Both the position numbers and the translations under genes were made by a program. Of a DNA stretch of 35,833 bases, positions 19,186 through 27,489 are shown piece by piece. This DNA is from an uncultured Bacteroidota bacterium. Lineage in GTDB: Bacteria > Bacteroidota > Bacteroidia > Chitinophagales > Saprospiraceae. The DNA lies in the NCBI GenBank assembly GCA_937870795.1, contig CALMWS010000281.1:1-35833 (forward strand). The letters run 5' to 3'. The notes under the pieces are model-generated. The model was not told the origin of the DNA. It saw only the letters and a program-made list of their open reading frames with translations, and made no database searches. Each line of letters begins with the position of its first letter. Position 1 is the stretch's first letter.

Positions 19186-20517
19186 ATGCATTCCCTTATA
19201 GAAAAGTATAACTATGAGGTACCCCGGTATACCTCTTATCCTGTGATCACTCAATGGAAAGATCAGTTGGATGCCAGTTCATGGGCCGCCCAGGTCAAAC
19301 AGCAATTATCAGCCAATTCGAGACTTTCACTCTACCTCCATCTTCCATTCTGTGAATCGCTGTGTACTTATTGTGGTTGTAATAAACACATTACAGTTAA
19401 CCACAACGTCGAAGAACCCTATCTGGCCGCCATTTTGAAAGAATGGCAAATGTACACGTCGCTGCTGGAAGAAAAACCCATCATCAATGAGTTGCATCTG
19501 GGTGGAGGCACGCCCACTTTTTTTTCTCCTTCCAATCTCAGGGCGTTAATTGAAGGATTGTTTTCAGAAGGCATTGAAAGGGGAAGTGAAGCTGCATTTA
19601 GTTTTGAAGCACATCCATCCTCAACCACCACTGAACACCTCACCACATTGGCTTCACTTGGTTTTCAAAGACTGAGTTTGGGGGTTCAAACTTTTGATGA
19701 AGAAATTTTAAGGGTTATCCATCGTTTCCAAACCACCGAGCAGGTGTATGCAATATTCAACAAGGCCAAAGAAATTGGTTACAACTCCATTAATTTTGAC
19801 CTCATCTATGGCTTGCCAAAACAAACCATCAACGACATTTACCAAACCATGGACCATGTGAGCAGAATGATGCCGGAAAGGATTGCATTTTATAGCTATG
19901 CCCATGTTCCCTGGACTGCTCCCAGCCAGCGAGCCTATGATGAAAATGATTTACCGCTGGGCGAGGAAAAGAGGGCTCTCTATGAAAAAGGTAAAGAACT
20001 GCTGCTCATTCTGGGATACGAAGAGATTGGAATGGATCATTTTGCACTGCCGGGCGATGGACTTGCCATAGCCAGACACAATGGTCATCTCAATCGAAAT
20101 TTTATGGGCTATACAGACCTTGCCAGCGATAATATGTTGGGGTTGGGTGTTTCATCTATATCCGAATTGGGCAGAGCTTACCATCAAAATGTAAAAACAT
20201 TAAAAGAGTATTATGATCACATTTCACTGGCTACCCTACCTACACTCAAAACCCATTTATTGAGTGAAACTGAACAAAAGACACGAAAGACCATAAAGAA
20301 TCTGATGTGTCAGCTTCATGAGGTAGATTCAAGCGATATACAGATCAAAGATCCGGAAGCTTTAAAAGAAATGCAGGATGACGGCTTGATTGAATTTACA
20401 GACGAAAAATGGCAAATTACAGAACGGGGTCTACCCTTTATTCGAAACATTGCAGCATGTTTTGACCCTTATTACGAAAGAAAAACGGAAATCAAACAGT
20501 TTAGCTCTGCAATTTGA
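19186..20517 (+). CDS. hemN: Oxygen-independent coproporphyrinogen III oxidase
   Basis: HemN is a radical SAM enzyme that converts coproporphyrinogen III to protoporphyrinogen IX without oxygen, a late step in haem synthesis. The 443-residue protein has the [4Fe-4S]/SAM motif with C56, C60, C63 and the extra C65 seen in HemN (LPFCESLCTYCGCNKHI). It also has the GGGTPTFF motif, the FEAHPSSTT segment, RLSLGVQTFDEEIL and INFDLIYGLPKQT. The C-terminal HemN domain is present (RAYHQNVKTLKEYYDHI and the winged end). The N-terminal YEVPRYTSYP is also typical of true HemN rather than HemW. It is divergent from the hydroxyproline operon and converges on the SprB-like gene with an 18-base gap. Confidence 0.96.
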   Translation: MHSLIEKYNYEVPRYTSYPVITQWKDQLDASSWAAQVKQQLSANSRLSLYLHLPFCESLCTYCGCNKHITVNHNVEEPYLAAILKEWQMYTSLLEEKPIINELHLGGGTPTFFSPSNLRALIEGLFSEGIERGSEAAFSFEAHPSSTTTEHLTTLASLGFQRLSLGVQTFDEEILRVIHRFQTTEQVYAIFNKAKEIGYNSINFDLIYGLPKQTINDIYQTMDHVSRMMPERIAFYSYAHVPWTAPSQRAYDENDLPLGEEKRALYEKGKELLLILGYEEIGMDHFALPGDGLAIARHNGHLNRNFMGYTDLASDNMLGLGVSSISELGRAYHQNVKTLKEYYDHISLATLPTLKTHLLSETEQKTRKTIKNLMCQLHEVDSSDIQIKDPEALKEMQDDGLIEFTDEKWQITERGLPFIRNIAACFDPYYERKTEIKQFSSAI

Positions 20518-20535
20518 TTTCCGTTAATAAACGAT

Positions 20536-23500
20536 TTATTTGAATAGGGTAACATCACCCCTATAGGTCTTCATTTGACCATCAAGGAATTTGACTGTAG
20601 CAGTATATACATATACACCTGGCAAAGCCTGTTGTCCTCTGAAAAGGCCGTCCCAACCGGTGCTGGCGTCGGGTATATAATTGAAGTTGCTGTATACTAC
20701 ATTGCCCCATCTATCGTAGATGTAAAAGCTCTCTACGTTGACCACACCGTAGCCGGTGCGGATGTCAAAGAGTTTATTGCCTTCATTGCCCGATGGTAAA
20801 AAGATGTTGGGCAGGTAAACCCTTCTTTCATCTTTGACCAAAACATTGACTTCATCAAAGGCGGTGCAACCATTTTCATTGGTGACCACAAGTCGGATCA
20901 GCAAATCTGATTTGGGTGTACCTGCAACCTCTGTACATGGATCGCCAATACACGTGAGATCGCCCAGGCCCGACCACTGATAATTGATAATGGCAAATTC
21001 GGATTCAATAAACGGAGTTATTATTCCTACTTCTTCCCCCAGATTGATTTCTCTGTCTTCTCCCAATTCCACCAAAATGGGTTCAGGCTGGGTGATGACA
21101 GCGGTGGTATCAACCTTACATCCACTGGCATCAAAGATGCTCACCAGGTACTCTCCGGCAAACAACTGCAAACATGAGTCTATGGGAATGCGGAGTCCAT
21201 TGTTGATTTGCATCGTATAGTTGCCGGCAACACCACCTACCACATCGCTCACAACAATGCAGGTGGTCCCTCCAAAGCAGTTGGGTGCCTCAGGAACGGC
21301 TACCTTTGCACTAATTGGATTGGGCCGCTCCATGCTATATGAAATCGAAGCAGTACACCCATTCTGGTCACTCACTGTAATGCGGTAAATGCCCTGGTCG
21401 AGGTTGGTTGCCAAATTGCTTTGAGATACATTAGGAGACCATACAAAATTATAGCCCACTCCTGGTATAGGTGTACCCCCGGATGCCAATAAACCCAACT
21501 GACCAATGCTGGTTTTACATGATAGTGGTATGGTAAGTGTTGAATCGATTTTTAGTTTCACGGTATCCACAGCTGTGATCAATACCGTATCACTTAATGT
21601 GCAACCATTGCCGTCTGTGACAACGAATGGATAGGAACCTGCGCATAAATTAAAAACCGTATTGCCATTGAAAGGTACTGTTGGCCAACTCACACTGAGG
21701 GCTCCGCCTGTGCCCCCGGTGGCTGTGACATCAATACGACCTGTGCAGCTACCTGCACAGATGCCAGAGGTCTGGTAACTTGCGTTGATTGCAGGAGGTG
21801 AGCTTACATCAAAAAAGACGGTGTCAGAAACACATTTGGCGTCGGTTACAAAGACCCAGTTTTTGCCGCCAGCCAACTTGGTGGCCGAATGTGGATTGAA
21901 AATGCCGCCACTCATTTCTCCGCTTGACCAGAAAAATTTATACCTGCCATCATTCACCGGGCCTCCGCTAGCAAGGGCCGTTGCTTTGCCATCTTCTTTA
22001 CCGTTGCAACTTTCTGCAATAATATTGGAAACCGTGAGGGTAAAATCCGGAGGTGATGGCAATACAAGGGTAGTATCCTTGGTACAGCCGCTTTGATCGG
22101 TAAGTCGCACCTGATAGGTCCCCGGTTCTGCGGGTGCAAGCACTGAGTTGGTACCCAATACTTGATTGGGGTTTGAGACCAATGTCCATCTATAAGCATA
22201 AGATGGGGCTCCTCCTGTGGCTGTAATGCCCACACTGCCGGTGAAACCACCTCTGGGACATTCGGGTGCAATGAGTTCAACACCTGTTATGGATAAGCCA
22301 TCTGGGTTGAGCAGAGGTACAGAAGCAATGGCTACACAGCCATCTACTGTCACTGTTACCCGGTAAGTTCCCCACGACAAGCCGGAGATGCTTCTAGTGG
22401 AACCCACCGGTCCAACTCCAATTTTTTCCCAGCTATAGGTTGCATTGGTGGGTACGGCTCCTTCAAAATTGACAATAACAGCACCATCTGCTCCATCTTT
22501 ACAACTGATGGCTTTGAGCACGACGGCTTTGACCGAGTCAGTACCTGGCGCATTTTCCAAAGAAACCGTGATTACAGTATCGCACATTACATTGTCAGAA
22601 ACCGTTACGGTATATGTTCCTTTTGGAAGATTTGTTCTAACATCCTGGGCTGTGGCATCATCGCTCCATTTGTAGTTATAAGTAGGTTCGCCACCTGAAG
22701 GAGTAAGTTGAATGCTACCCAGCCCTGTGCAGGAAGGATCTGTTTTATTGACCGCCACAACAAACTTGGAGAATGGCTGATTGATGGTAAAACAAAAAGT
22801 ATCTCTGCAGCCGATGTTGGATCTGGAATAAATGCAGTAGTCACCGGCAGCCAGCGTATTGTTGAGATGGATGCCCATGGGACCACTGATGCCTCCTGGA
22901 TGGGGTGTTGAAGTTCCGGCGTAGTAAGTATTCATAATAAATGAAGTGCCTATGCCCGAGCCACCTGCTTTAACTTCTACCTTGCCCGTGGATTCGCCAA
23001 AACAGGCAACGTCTTCTTTGTTGACGAGGGTAAATTCGGTCGCATTTTTGTAGGGGACAAATACCTGTTGATCAATCATACATGGCGAGAGATTACCTAA
23101 ATAATTTATTGCATAATCCTGTATCTTGATGTTTAGAAGTCCAGCTGGAGCACTAGTCCAGGTGTATGGATTAGAAGTAGAAATAAAAGTATTACTGGGT
23201 GGTAACCTCAATTGATAAGGCTGTAAGCCGGTCTTTGGGGTGCCGCCGGAAACAGTAATTCGAATTATGGCATCATTCAATCCTTTACAGGATGCAGAAT
23301 CCAGGATTTCGACCTGGGCCCTTAGCGTATCGGCATAGAGTGTGAAATCTTTTGAAATTACACAACCATTTGCATCCACTATGCTTGCCGAATATTTTCC
23401 GTTTCGCAATGCCTCAATGCTATCTTTTTTAAATTCACCATTCGACCATTTGACTGTATATGGAGAAAAAAGAACGTTGATATTGGTGAGTTTTATTTTT

Positions 23501-24324
23501 CCATTGTCTTCTGAAAAACAAGATGGGTTGAAAGTTACCCCATCAAAAGTTGGCTGTCCAGAGGGATCAATAAAAAATGGAATATTTCGCACATGTCCAT
23601 CCGAGTCTGTGAGAATGATATTGTAATTGCCTCCTGATACATTGGGAACAGTAATCTGTTGTTTTTCTCCCACATTACTGCCGGAGGCAATAGACACCGC
23701 TCCTTTGAGCACATTGTAAGAATATGGGGCGGTACCACCAATGCCATAAAAAGTAATGGATCCGTCTGATGCACCGTTAACCGAAGGGACACAATAATAT
23801 TTAACGATTGAAAAATCAGCCGCATTAACATTTACTGTACACGGTGATGAAGTTATTGTGAGTTTTCCAAATTCCGTTGTTCCTTCGAGGTTATCGTTGT
23901 TGTATATATATATTGGAGAAGATTCGCCCGGCTGACCTATAATGGTAAAACAAAGTGTGAAAATAAGACAATCATCAGTGATATTTACTGCAGGTATACC
24001 AGACCAAACAAATGCAATAACACCATTGTTTTTATCATTAAATTCATCTTTAGTGAGACCAGGAATACAACCTGTCGTAACAGGAGTTCCCGTATATGCC
24101 AATACAGTAGGGTCGTATCCAATGTCAAACTGCAATGAACTCAACTGGCTCACTGCTTGGTCTATAGTGAAGGTAATACACCTGGTATCCCCCGGCACAC
24201 CATCTGCACAATCAATAGAAATATTGGTTGTCTGATCTTGTGCGCTGATCTCCTGGCTTTGGGCCAGAAAAAATGCCAGGCAAATGAGCAGTGCCCTTAA
24301 GTTCATGGAAATAGGATTTTTCAT
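20536..24324 (-). CDS. Giant SprB-repeat surface protein with cohesin-like domain and type B sorting domain
   Basis: The 1262-residue protein begins with a signal peptide (about residues 1-29, MNLRALLICLAFFLAQSQEISAQ). A cohesin-like beta domain follows at about 30-165 (SSLQFDIGYDPTVLAYTG, GVIAFVWSG). Then come about eleven SprB-type repeats of 75-95 residues, each with a C-x(4,6)-G-x-I-x(5)-GG-x-P-Y-x-(Y/F)-x-W pattern, for example CTGLGSIQLTPSGGEPTYNY. The last 90 residues start with RRVYLPNIFLPSGNEGN, contain FYIYDRWGNVVY and GWDGLFRGQQALPGVYVYTA, and end in GDVTLFK. That is the gliding-motility-associated C-terminal (type B, CTD-B) sorting domain. Export by the type IX system to the cell surface and a role in adhesion or gliding are expected. 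A second ATG is six codons downstream. Confidence 0.93.
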   Translation of the reverse strand: MKNPISMNLRALLICLAFFLAQSQEISAQDQTTNISIDCADGVPGDTRCITFTIDQAVSQLSSLQFDIGYDPTVLAYTGTPVTTGCIPGLTKDEFNDKNNGVIAFVWSGIPAVNITDDCLIFTLCFTIIGQPGESSPIYIYNNDNLEGTTEFGKLTITSSPCTVNVNAADFSIVKYYCVPSVNGASDGSITFYGIGGTAPYSYNVLKGAVSIASGSNVGEKQQITVPNVSGGNYNIILTDSDGHVRNIPFFIDPSGQPTFDGVTFNPSCFSEDNGKIKLTNINVLFSPYTVKWSNGEFKKDSIEALRNGKYSASIVDANGCVISKDFTLYADTLRAQVEILDSASCKGLNDAIIRITVSGGTPKTGLQPYQLRLPPSNTFISTSNPYTWTSAPAGLLNIKIQDYAINYLGNLSPCMIDQQVFVPYKNATEFTLVNKEDVACFGESTGKVEVKAGGSGIGTSFIMNTYYAGTSTPHPGGISGPMGIHLNNTLAAGDYCIYSRSNIGCRDTFCFTINQPFSKFVVAVNKTDPSCTGLGSIQLTPSGGEPTYNYKWSDDATAQDVRTNLPKGTYTVTVSDNVMCDTVITVSLENAPGTDSVKAVVLKAISCKDGADGAVIVNFEGAVPTNATYSWEKIGVGPVGSTRSISGLSWGTYRVTVTVDGCVAIASVPLLNPDGLSITGVELIAPECPRGGFTGSVGITATGGAPSYAYRWTLVSNPNQVLGTNSVLAPAEPGTYQVRLTDQSGCTKDTTLVLPSPPDFTLTVSNIIAESCNGKEDGKATALASGGPVNDGRYKFFWSSGEMSGGIFNPHSATKLAGGKNWVFVTDAKCVSDTVFFDVSSPPAINASYQTSGICAGSCTGRIDVTATGGTGGALSVSWPTVPFNGNTVFNLCAGSYPFVVTDGNGCTLSDTVLITAVDTVKLKIDSTLTIPLSCKTSIGQLGLLASGGTPIPGVGYNFVWSPNVSQSNLATNLDQGIYRITVSDQNGCTASISYSMERPNPISAKVAVPEAPNCFGGTTCIVVSDVVGGVAGNYTMQINNGLRIPIDSCLQLFAGEYLVSIFDASGCKVDTTAVITQPEPILVELGEDREINLGEEVGIITPFIESEFAIINYQWSGLGDLTCIGDPCTEVAGTPKSDLLIRLVVTNENGCTAFDEVNVLVKDERRVYLPNIFLPSGNEGNKLFDIRTGYGVVNVESFYIYDRWGNVVYSNFNYIPDASTGWDGLFRGQQALPGVYVYTATVKFLDGQMKTYRGDVTLFK

Positions 24325-24337
24325 TCAAAACAAAACG

Positions 24338-24345
24338 CAAAAATA
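24338..24345 (-). promoter_or_regulatory. -7 promoter box of the SprB-like gene
   Basis: The minus strand reads TATTTTTG, a full match to TAnnTTTG, 13 bases before the ATG at 24324. No clear -33 element was seen. Confidence 0.5.
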
Positions 24346-24452
24346 TGGAATATTCCCGTAATATGAGCGTGGTTATCCCTTATTTAACACCCGTGTAAAC
24401 CCTTAAAAAAGGCTTAGAGCTAAAATAAAATAACGCACACCCTTCATAAAAA

Positions 24453-24530
24453 TTGCAGGAATGTCTATGGGTAAGAGTAAATTTTGTGAGCCATAGCTGC
24501 AACGCCATCAAATTTTATTTGATTTTTTTT
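24453..24530 (+). ncRNA. Candidate small structured RNA 3' end with terminator
   Basis: TTGCAG (24453-24458), a six-base bulge GAATGT and CTATGG (24465-24470) pair exactly with CCATAG (24491-24496) and CTGCAA (24497-24502). This gives 12 base pairs around a 20-base loop. Four bases later ATCAAAT/ATTTGAT (24507-24523) forms a second hairpin followed by seven T residues (24524-24530), which is an intrinsic terminator on the plus strand. The nearest plus-strand gene upstream, hemN, ends almost 4 kb earlier, so this terminator would close a transcript that starts within the gap. The 5' end and promoter were not found. No match to a known RNA family was recognised. It could instead be an orphan hairpin pair. 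Confidence 0.35.
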
Positions 24531-24571
24531 AGTCGGGTCAGCGCTTTAGATGATCTTCGTCATAAAATTAT

Positions 24572-24602
24572 CAGCCACCTACCCTGTTGAGGGAGGTGGC
24601 TG
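24572..24602 (-). terminator. Hairpin downstream of the thioredoxin-SPOR gene
   Basis: CAGCCACCT (24572-24580) pairs perfectly with AGGTGGCTG (24594-24602), and CCCT/AGGG inside may extend the stem. On the minus strand it is followed by an A/T-rich stretch (ATAATTTTATG) rather than a pure T-run. It lies about 45 bases after the stop of the thioredoxin-SPOR gene and is the likely end of that transcript. Confidence 0.6.
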
Positions 24603-24646
24603 AACAATCACCCCTATGATTGATTTATTGCTCTTTGACTCAGCGT

Positions 24647-25396
24647 CTACAAAACCACGGCCTGGAGATGGTGTTTTTGCTGAATTTCTTCTCTGTATTT
24701 CTCAGCTTCATCTCTTGACGAGAAGGAGGCTGCTACTACCCGGAATAATTTTTTACCGGCGTTGTCTACTTTTTGAACGCTAACTTCTTTTTGCAACAAC
24801 CTTGCCAATTCTTCCGATTGTCGCACCGCATTGGTTTCCTGGCTATAGGCCCCCAACTGCACCCAATATTGAACTGAAGCTACTATTTCCCTTTTTTCAA
24901 CTTTCGCCGGCGCAGACCCCGATGTAAAAGCAGTAGAAGGGGAAGTATTGACCTTGTGAACAACGGGTTGTTCCAATTTTTTATCAATAACCGAGGCAAG
25001 CAGGCTTCTCATCTTTTTTATGCCCAGTGTTTCTTCTCTTCGCTCTACCATGACACCTTCCTGGTTGAAGATGAGCACAGTTGGCAAAAATCGAATGTCG
25101 AACCTACTTTTCATCTCAAAACCTTCCATATCATCGATGTTGACACGAAGGGTGATAAAATGTTGTTGCAATTGCCCTATTACTTCAGGGTCCTTAAAGG
25201 TATTTTCATCCATCCATTGGCATGGATTGCACCAGGGTGCGTAAAAATCCACAAAAAGCAGCTTGCCTTGTTCGCTTGCCTGCATTTTAGCTTTTTCAAA
25301 TGCCCCTCTGTCCAGACTGTTGCCCGCCATAAGCTGGGTCCAACTCAAAAACAAGATCAGCAACTTCATCCCTATTTTTGTCATGGTTTTATGCAT
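24647..25396 (-). CDS. Exported thioredoxin-like protein with C-terminal SPOR domain
   Basis: The protein (249 residues from the first ATG; possible starts also at 25384 and 25369) has a signal peptide (MKLLILFLSWTQLMAGNS). It has a thioredoxin fold of about 110 residues with the active site APWCNPCQWMDENTF and the cis-proline segment DIRFLPTVLIFNQEG. A low-complexity linker rich in S, T, A and P follows. The C-terminal SPOR domain of about 75 residues (YWVQLGAYSQETNAVRQSEELARLL, LFRVVAASFSSRDEAEKYREEI) is clear. Thioredoxins of this kind reduce or rearrange disulphides in the periplasm, and SPOR domains bind peptidoglycan stripped of side peptides, often at the division site. The fusion suggests a cell-wall-tethered redox protein. 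It stands alone behind a long A/T-rich region. Confidence 0.9.
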   Translation of the reverse strand: MHKTMTKIGMKLLILFLSWTQLMAGNSLDRGAFEKAKMQASEQGKLLFVDFYAPWCNPCQWMDENTFKDPEVIGQLQQHFITLRVNIDDMEGFEMKSRFDIRFLPTVLIFNQEGVMVERREETLGIKKMRSLLASVIDKKLEQPVVHKVNTSPSTAFTSGSAPAKVEKREIVASVQYWVQLGAYSQETNAVRQSEELARLLQKEVSVQKVDNAGKKLFRVVAASFSSRDEAEKYREEIQQKHHLQAVVL

Positions 25397-25427
25397 TTGT
25401 GAGGAAATAGTTTAATGTATTAAAAAT

Positions 25428-25447
25428 TACTGTAATATGTTACAGTA
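25428..25447. promoter_or_regulatory. 20-base perfect inverted repeat upstream of the thioredoxin-SPOR gene
   Basis: TACTGTAA (25428-25435) and TTACAGTA (25440-25447) are exact inverted copies around TATG. The site is centred about 41 bases before the ATG at 25396, a usual place for a repressor or activator site. It contains CTGT-N8-ACAG, the shape of the proteobacterial LexA box, but that consensus does not carry over to Bacteroidota and the gene is not an obvious SOS gene. The identity of the binding protein is unknown. Confidence 0.45.
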
Positions 25448-25645
25448 CTAATTAGCAACCAATAATGATGCCAACTGGTATAAACGAAATAACATTAAAT
25501 AAATTATTATGTATATTTAACTGTATTTCTATTGTTTACGATTTATGATAATATTTAATTTATTTAACATTGATTGTTCTATGCTTGCATCATAACCGCA
25601 TTCCTCCATCTTCCGGCTTTTGATTAAAGCAACAGCAAACCATGA

Positions 25646-25673
25646 TTGCCGTCATGTAAAAAATGTATATTTG
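25646..25673 (+). promoter_or_regulatory. Promoter of fabH
   Basis: TTG (25646-25648), 17 bases, then TATATTTG (25666-25673) match the Bacteroidota -33/-7 promoter pattern. The -7 box ends 20 bases before the fabH ATG. This is the best-formed promoter in the window. Confidence 0.7.
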
Positions 25674-25693
25674 CAGCCGAAATCAGTTTTCAA

Positions 25694-26695
25694 ATGACAA
25701 AGAGGAGGGCAGCCATTACCGGCGTTGCAGGATATGTTCCGGAAGATGTATTAACCAATGAAGATCTGTCGAAGATGGTAGATACATCCGATGAATGGAT
25801 TACCACAAGAACCGGCATTAAACAACGCCACATCCTCAGGACTCCCGGCAAAGCCACCAGCGATATGGGCTACGAAATTGTGACTAGATTGCTGGAAAAA
25901 ACAGGTGTGGCTGCAGAAGAAATAGAATTGCTCATTTGTGCTACCGTGACCGGCGACATGAAGTTTCCGGATACCGCCAATACCATACTCGAAAAAGTAG
26001 GCGCAAAAAATGCCTTTGGATTTGACATCAATGCCGCTTGTTCCGGCTTTTTATACGCATTGGCAACGGCGTCAAAGTTCATCGAAACGGGCACCTACAC
26101 CAAAGTAGTTGTGGTGGGGGTTGATATGATGTCTTCCATCGTAGACTATACTGACCGTACCACGTGCGTTATTTTTGGTGATGGAGGAGGTGGGGTTTTA
26201 CTGGAACCCAACGATGAAGATTACGGTGTCATGGATAGCATCTTAAAGGCAGATGGCGCCGGCAGGCAGTACCTCCACCTCAAAGCAGGAGGGTCCCTAA
26301 TGCAAACCACCGAAGAAACGGTCAAACAACGATTGCATTACGCCTACCAGGATGGAAAACCCGTATTTAAAGCAGCGGTAACGGGTATGACTTCAACCTT
26401 GCGTGAAATTATGGAACGCAATGGCCTCAACAACGACACCGTAGAATGGCTTGTACCCCACCAGGCCAATATGCGCATCATCAACTCCGTGTCAGAGATG
26501 CTCGATTTTCCAATAGAAAAAGTGATGATCAACATCCAGAACTACGGCAATACCACCGCAGGCACCCTTCCCCTTTGCCTTGCGGATTATGAAAGTAGGT
26601 TAAAAAAAGGTGACGACATATTGCTGACAGCATTTGGTGGAGGCTTTACCTGGGGCAGCGTTTACATCAAATGGGCTTACGACGGCAAGGCTTAA
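25694..26695 (+). CDS. fabH: 3-oxoacyl-[acyl-carrier-protein] synthase III
   Basis: FabH condenses acetyl-CoA (or a branched acyl-CoA) with malonyl-ACP to start fatty acid synthesis. The 333-residue protein has the catalytic triad C116 in NAACSGFLYA, H256 in VPHQANMRI and N286 in NYGNTTAGTLPL, and ends with LLTAFGGGFTWGSVYIKW. The ATG at 25694 is used. A TTG 16 codons upstream in the same frame overlaps the promoter and adds residues foreign to the family, so it is rejected. It leads a plus-strand run with efp, accB and accC, the usual Bacteroidota neighbourhood. The rpmF gene often found before fabH is absent here. Confidence 0.97.
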   Translation: MTKRRAAITGVAGYVPEDVLTNEDLSKMVDTSDEWITTRTGIKQRHILRTPGKATSDMGYEIVTRLLEKTGVAAEEIELLICATVTGDMKFPDTANTILEKVGAKNAFGFDINAACSGFLYALATASKFIETGTYTKVVVVGVDMMSSIVDYTDRTTCVIFGDGGGGVLLEPNDEDYGVMDSILKADGAGRQYLHLKAGGSLMQTTEETVKQRLHYAYQDGKPVFKAAVTGMTSTLREIMERNGLNNDTVEWLVPHQANMRIINSVSEMLDFPIEKVMINIQNYGNTTAGTLPLCLADYESRLKKGDDILLTAFGGGFTWGSVYIKWAYDGKA

Positions 26696-26725
26696 TACCC
26701 TGATTTTCATTTCTCTGTGTATTCC

Positions 26726-26758
26726 TTTGGCAATATTGCCGGTAAATGATTATTTTCG
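26726..26758 (+). promoter_or_regulatory. Possible promoter of efp with an internal palindrome
   Basis: TTTG (26726-26729) and TATTTTCG (26751-26758, one mismatch to TAnnTTTG) are 21 bases apart and lie 27 bases before the efp ATG. Between them sits a perfect 12-base palindrome GGCAATATTGCC (26729-26740), which could be an operator. Confidence 0.45.
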
Positions 26759-26785
26759 CCCCGTTTTTTAAAAAATTATCAATCA

Positions 26786-27349
26786 ATGGCATCAACCGCA
26801 GACATCAGAAACGGACTTTGCATTAGTTACAACAATGATATTTTCACCATCGTGGAATTTCAGCATGTGAAACCAGGAAAAGGAGCCGCTTTCGTGAGAA
26901 CAAAACTCAAATCCCTTACTACTGGCAGGGTAATTGACAACACTTTCCCTTCAGGACACAAGATCGACGATGTAAGGGTGGAAAGAAGAAAATTCCAGTT
27001 TCTTTACAAAGATGAGAATGGCTACCACTTTATGGACAATGAAAGTTATGATCAGGTAGAACTGAAAGAAGCCTTCCTCGATCGTCCGGAATTTTTAAAG
27101 GAAGGTGCAGAAATTGAAATTCTTTTCCACGCAGAAAAAGAAATTCCACTTACAGCAGAAATGGCTCCCCATGTTGTTTTAGAGGTAACCTATGCTGAAC
27201 CAGGGGTGAGAGGAGACACCGCTACCAACGTGACTAAAAATGCAACTTTGGAAACCGGTGCTGAAGTCAAAGTACCCATCTTCATCAATGAAGGTGATAA
27301 AATTAAGATCGACACCCGTACAGGTGACTATCTTGAAAGGATGAAATAA
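26786..27349 (+). CDS. efp: Translation elongation factor P
   Basis: EF-P enters the ribosomal E site and relieves stalling at runs of proline. The 187-residue protein has the three beta-barrel domains of the family: the KOW-like N-terminal part with VEFQHVKPGKGAAFVRTKLK, the middle OB domain, and the C-terminal OB domain with the EF-P signature (ATNVTKNATLETGAEVKVPIFINEGDKI) and RTGDYLERMK. The residue that is modified in many bacteria is lysine K32 in the PGKG loop. Which modification enzyme acts here cannot be told from the window. It is followed by an A/T-rich terminator-like hairpin. Confidence 0.97.
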   Translation: MASTADIRNGLCISYNNDIFTIVEFQHVKPGKGAAFVRTKLKSLTTGRVIDNTFPSGHKIDDVRVERRKFQFLYKDENGYHFMDNESYDQVELKEAFLDRPEFLKEGAEIEILFHAEKEIPLTAEMAPHVVLEVTYAEPGVRGDTATNVTKNATLETGAEVKVPIFINEGDKIKIDTRTGDYLERMK

Positions 27350-27356
27350 CGACATC

Positions 27357-27380
27357 TGCGAAATAAAATTTTGCATTTTT
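27357..27380 (+). terminator. Intrinsic terminator of efp
   Basis: TGCGAAAT (27357-27364) pairs with ATTTTGCA (27368-27375; one G-T wobble) around AAA, followed by TTTTT. It starts eight bases after the efp stop codon. The stem is A/T-rich, so read-through into accB is possible. Confidence 0.6.
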
Positions 27381-27489
27381 CTCCTTTTTAATTTAATATT
27401 TTGATGATAAAAACCAGTTTGCGAAAGTGGTCGGAATGAAGAATTTGCCCTATCTTTCGCCAACTGATCTAATAACCAATTAAAATAGA

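Larger units (their letters stand above)
24325..24646. other. 322-base intergenic region with RNA-like structures
   Basis: No protein gene is seen here. The region holds, from left to right: the promoter box of the SprB-like gene, an A/T-rich stretch with an imperfect dyad TTAACAC/GTGTAAA (24383-24398 region), a long interrupted hairpin, an A/T hairpin followed by seven T residues on the plus strand, and the terminator of the thioredoxin-SPOR gene. These are listed separately. Confidence 0.6.

Noticed and set aside
25431-25446. Genuine LexA/SOS box
   Set aside because: The match is to the gammaproteobacterial consensus and the downstream gene is not an SOS gene; kept only as a palindrome of unknown regulator.
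25646-25693. Extended TTG start for fabH
   Set aside because: It begins on the -33 element and spans the -7 box; the added residues are not part of the family and the ATG at 25694 gives the normal N-terminus.
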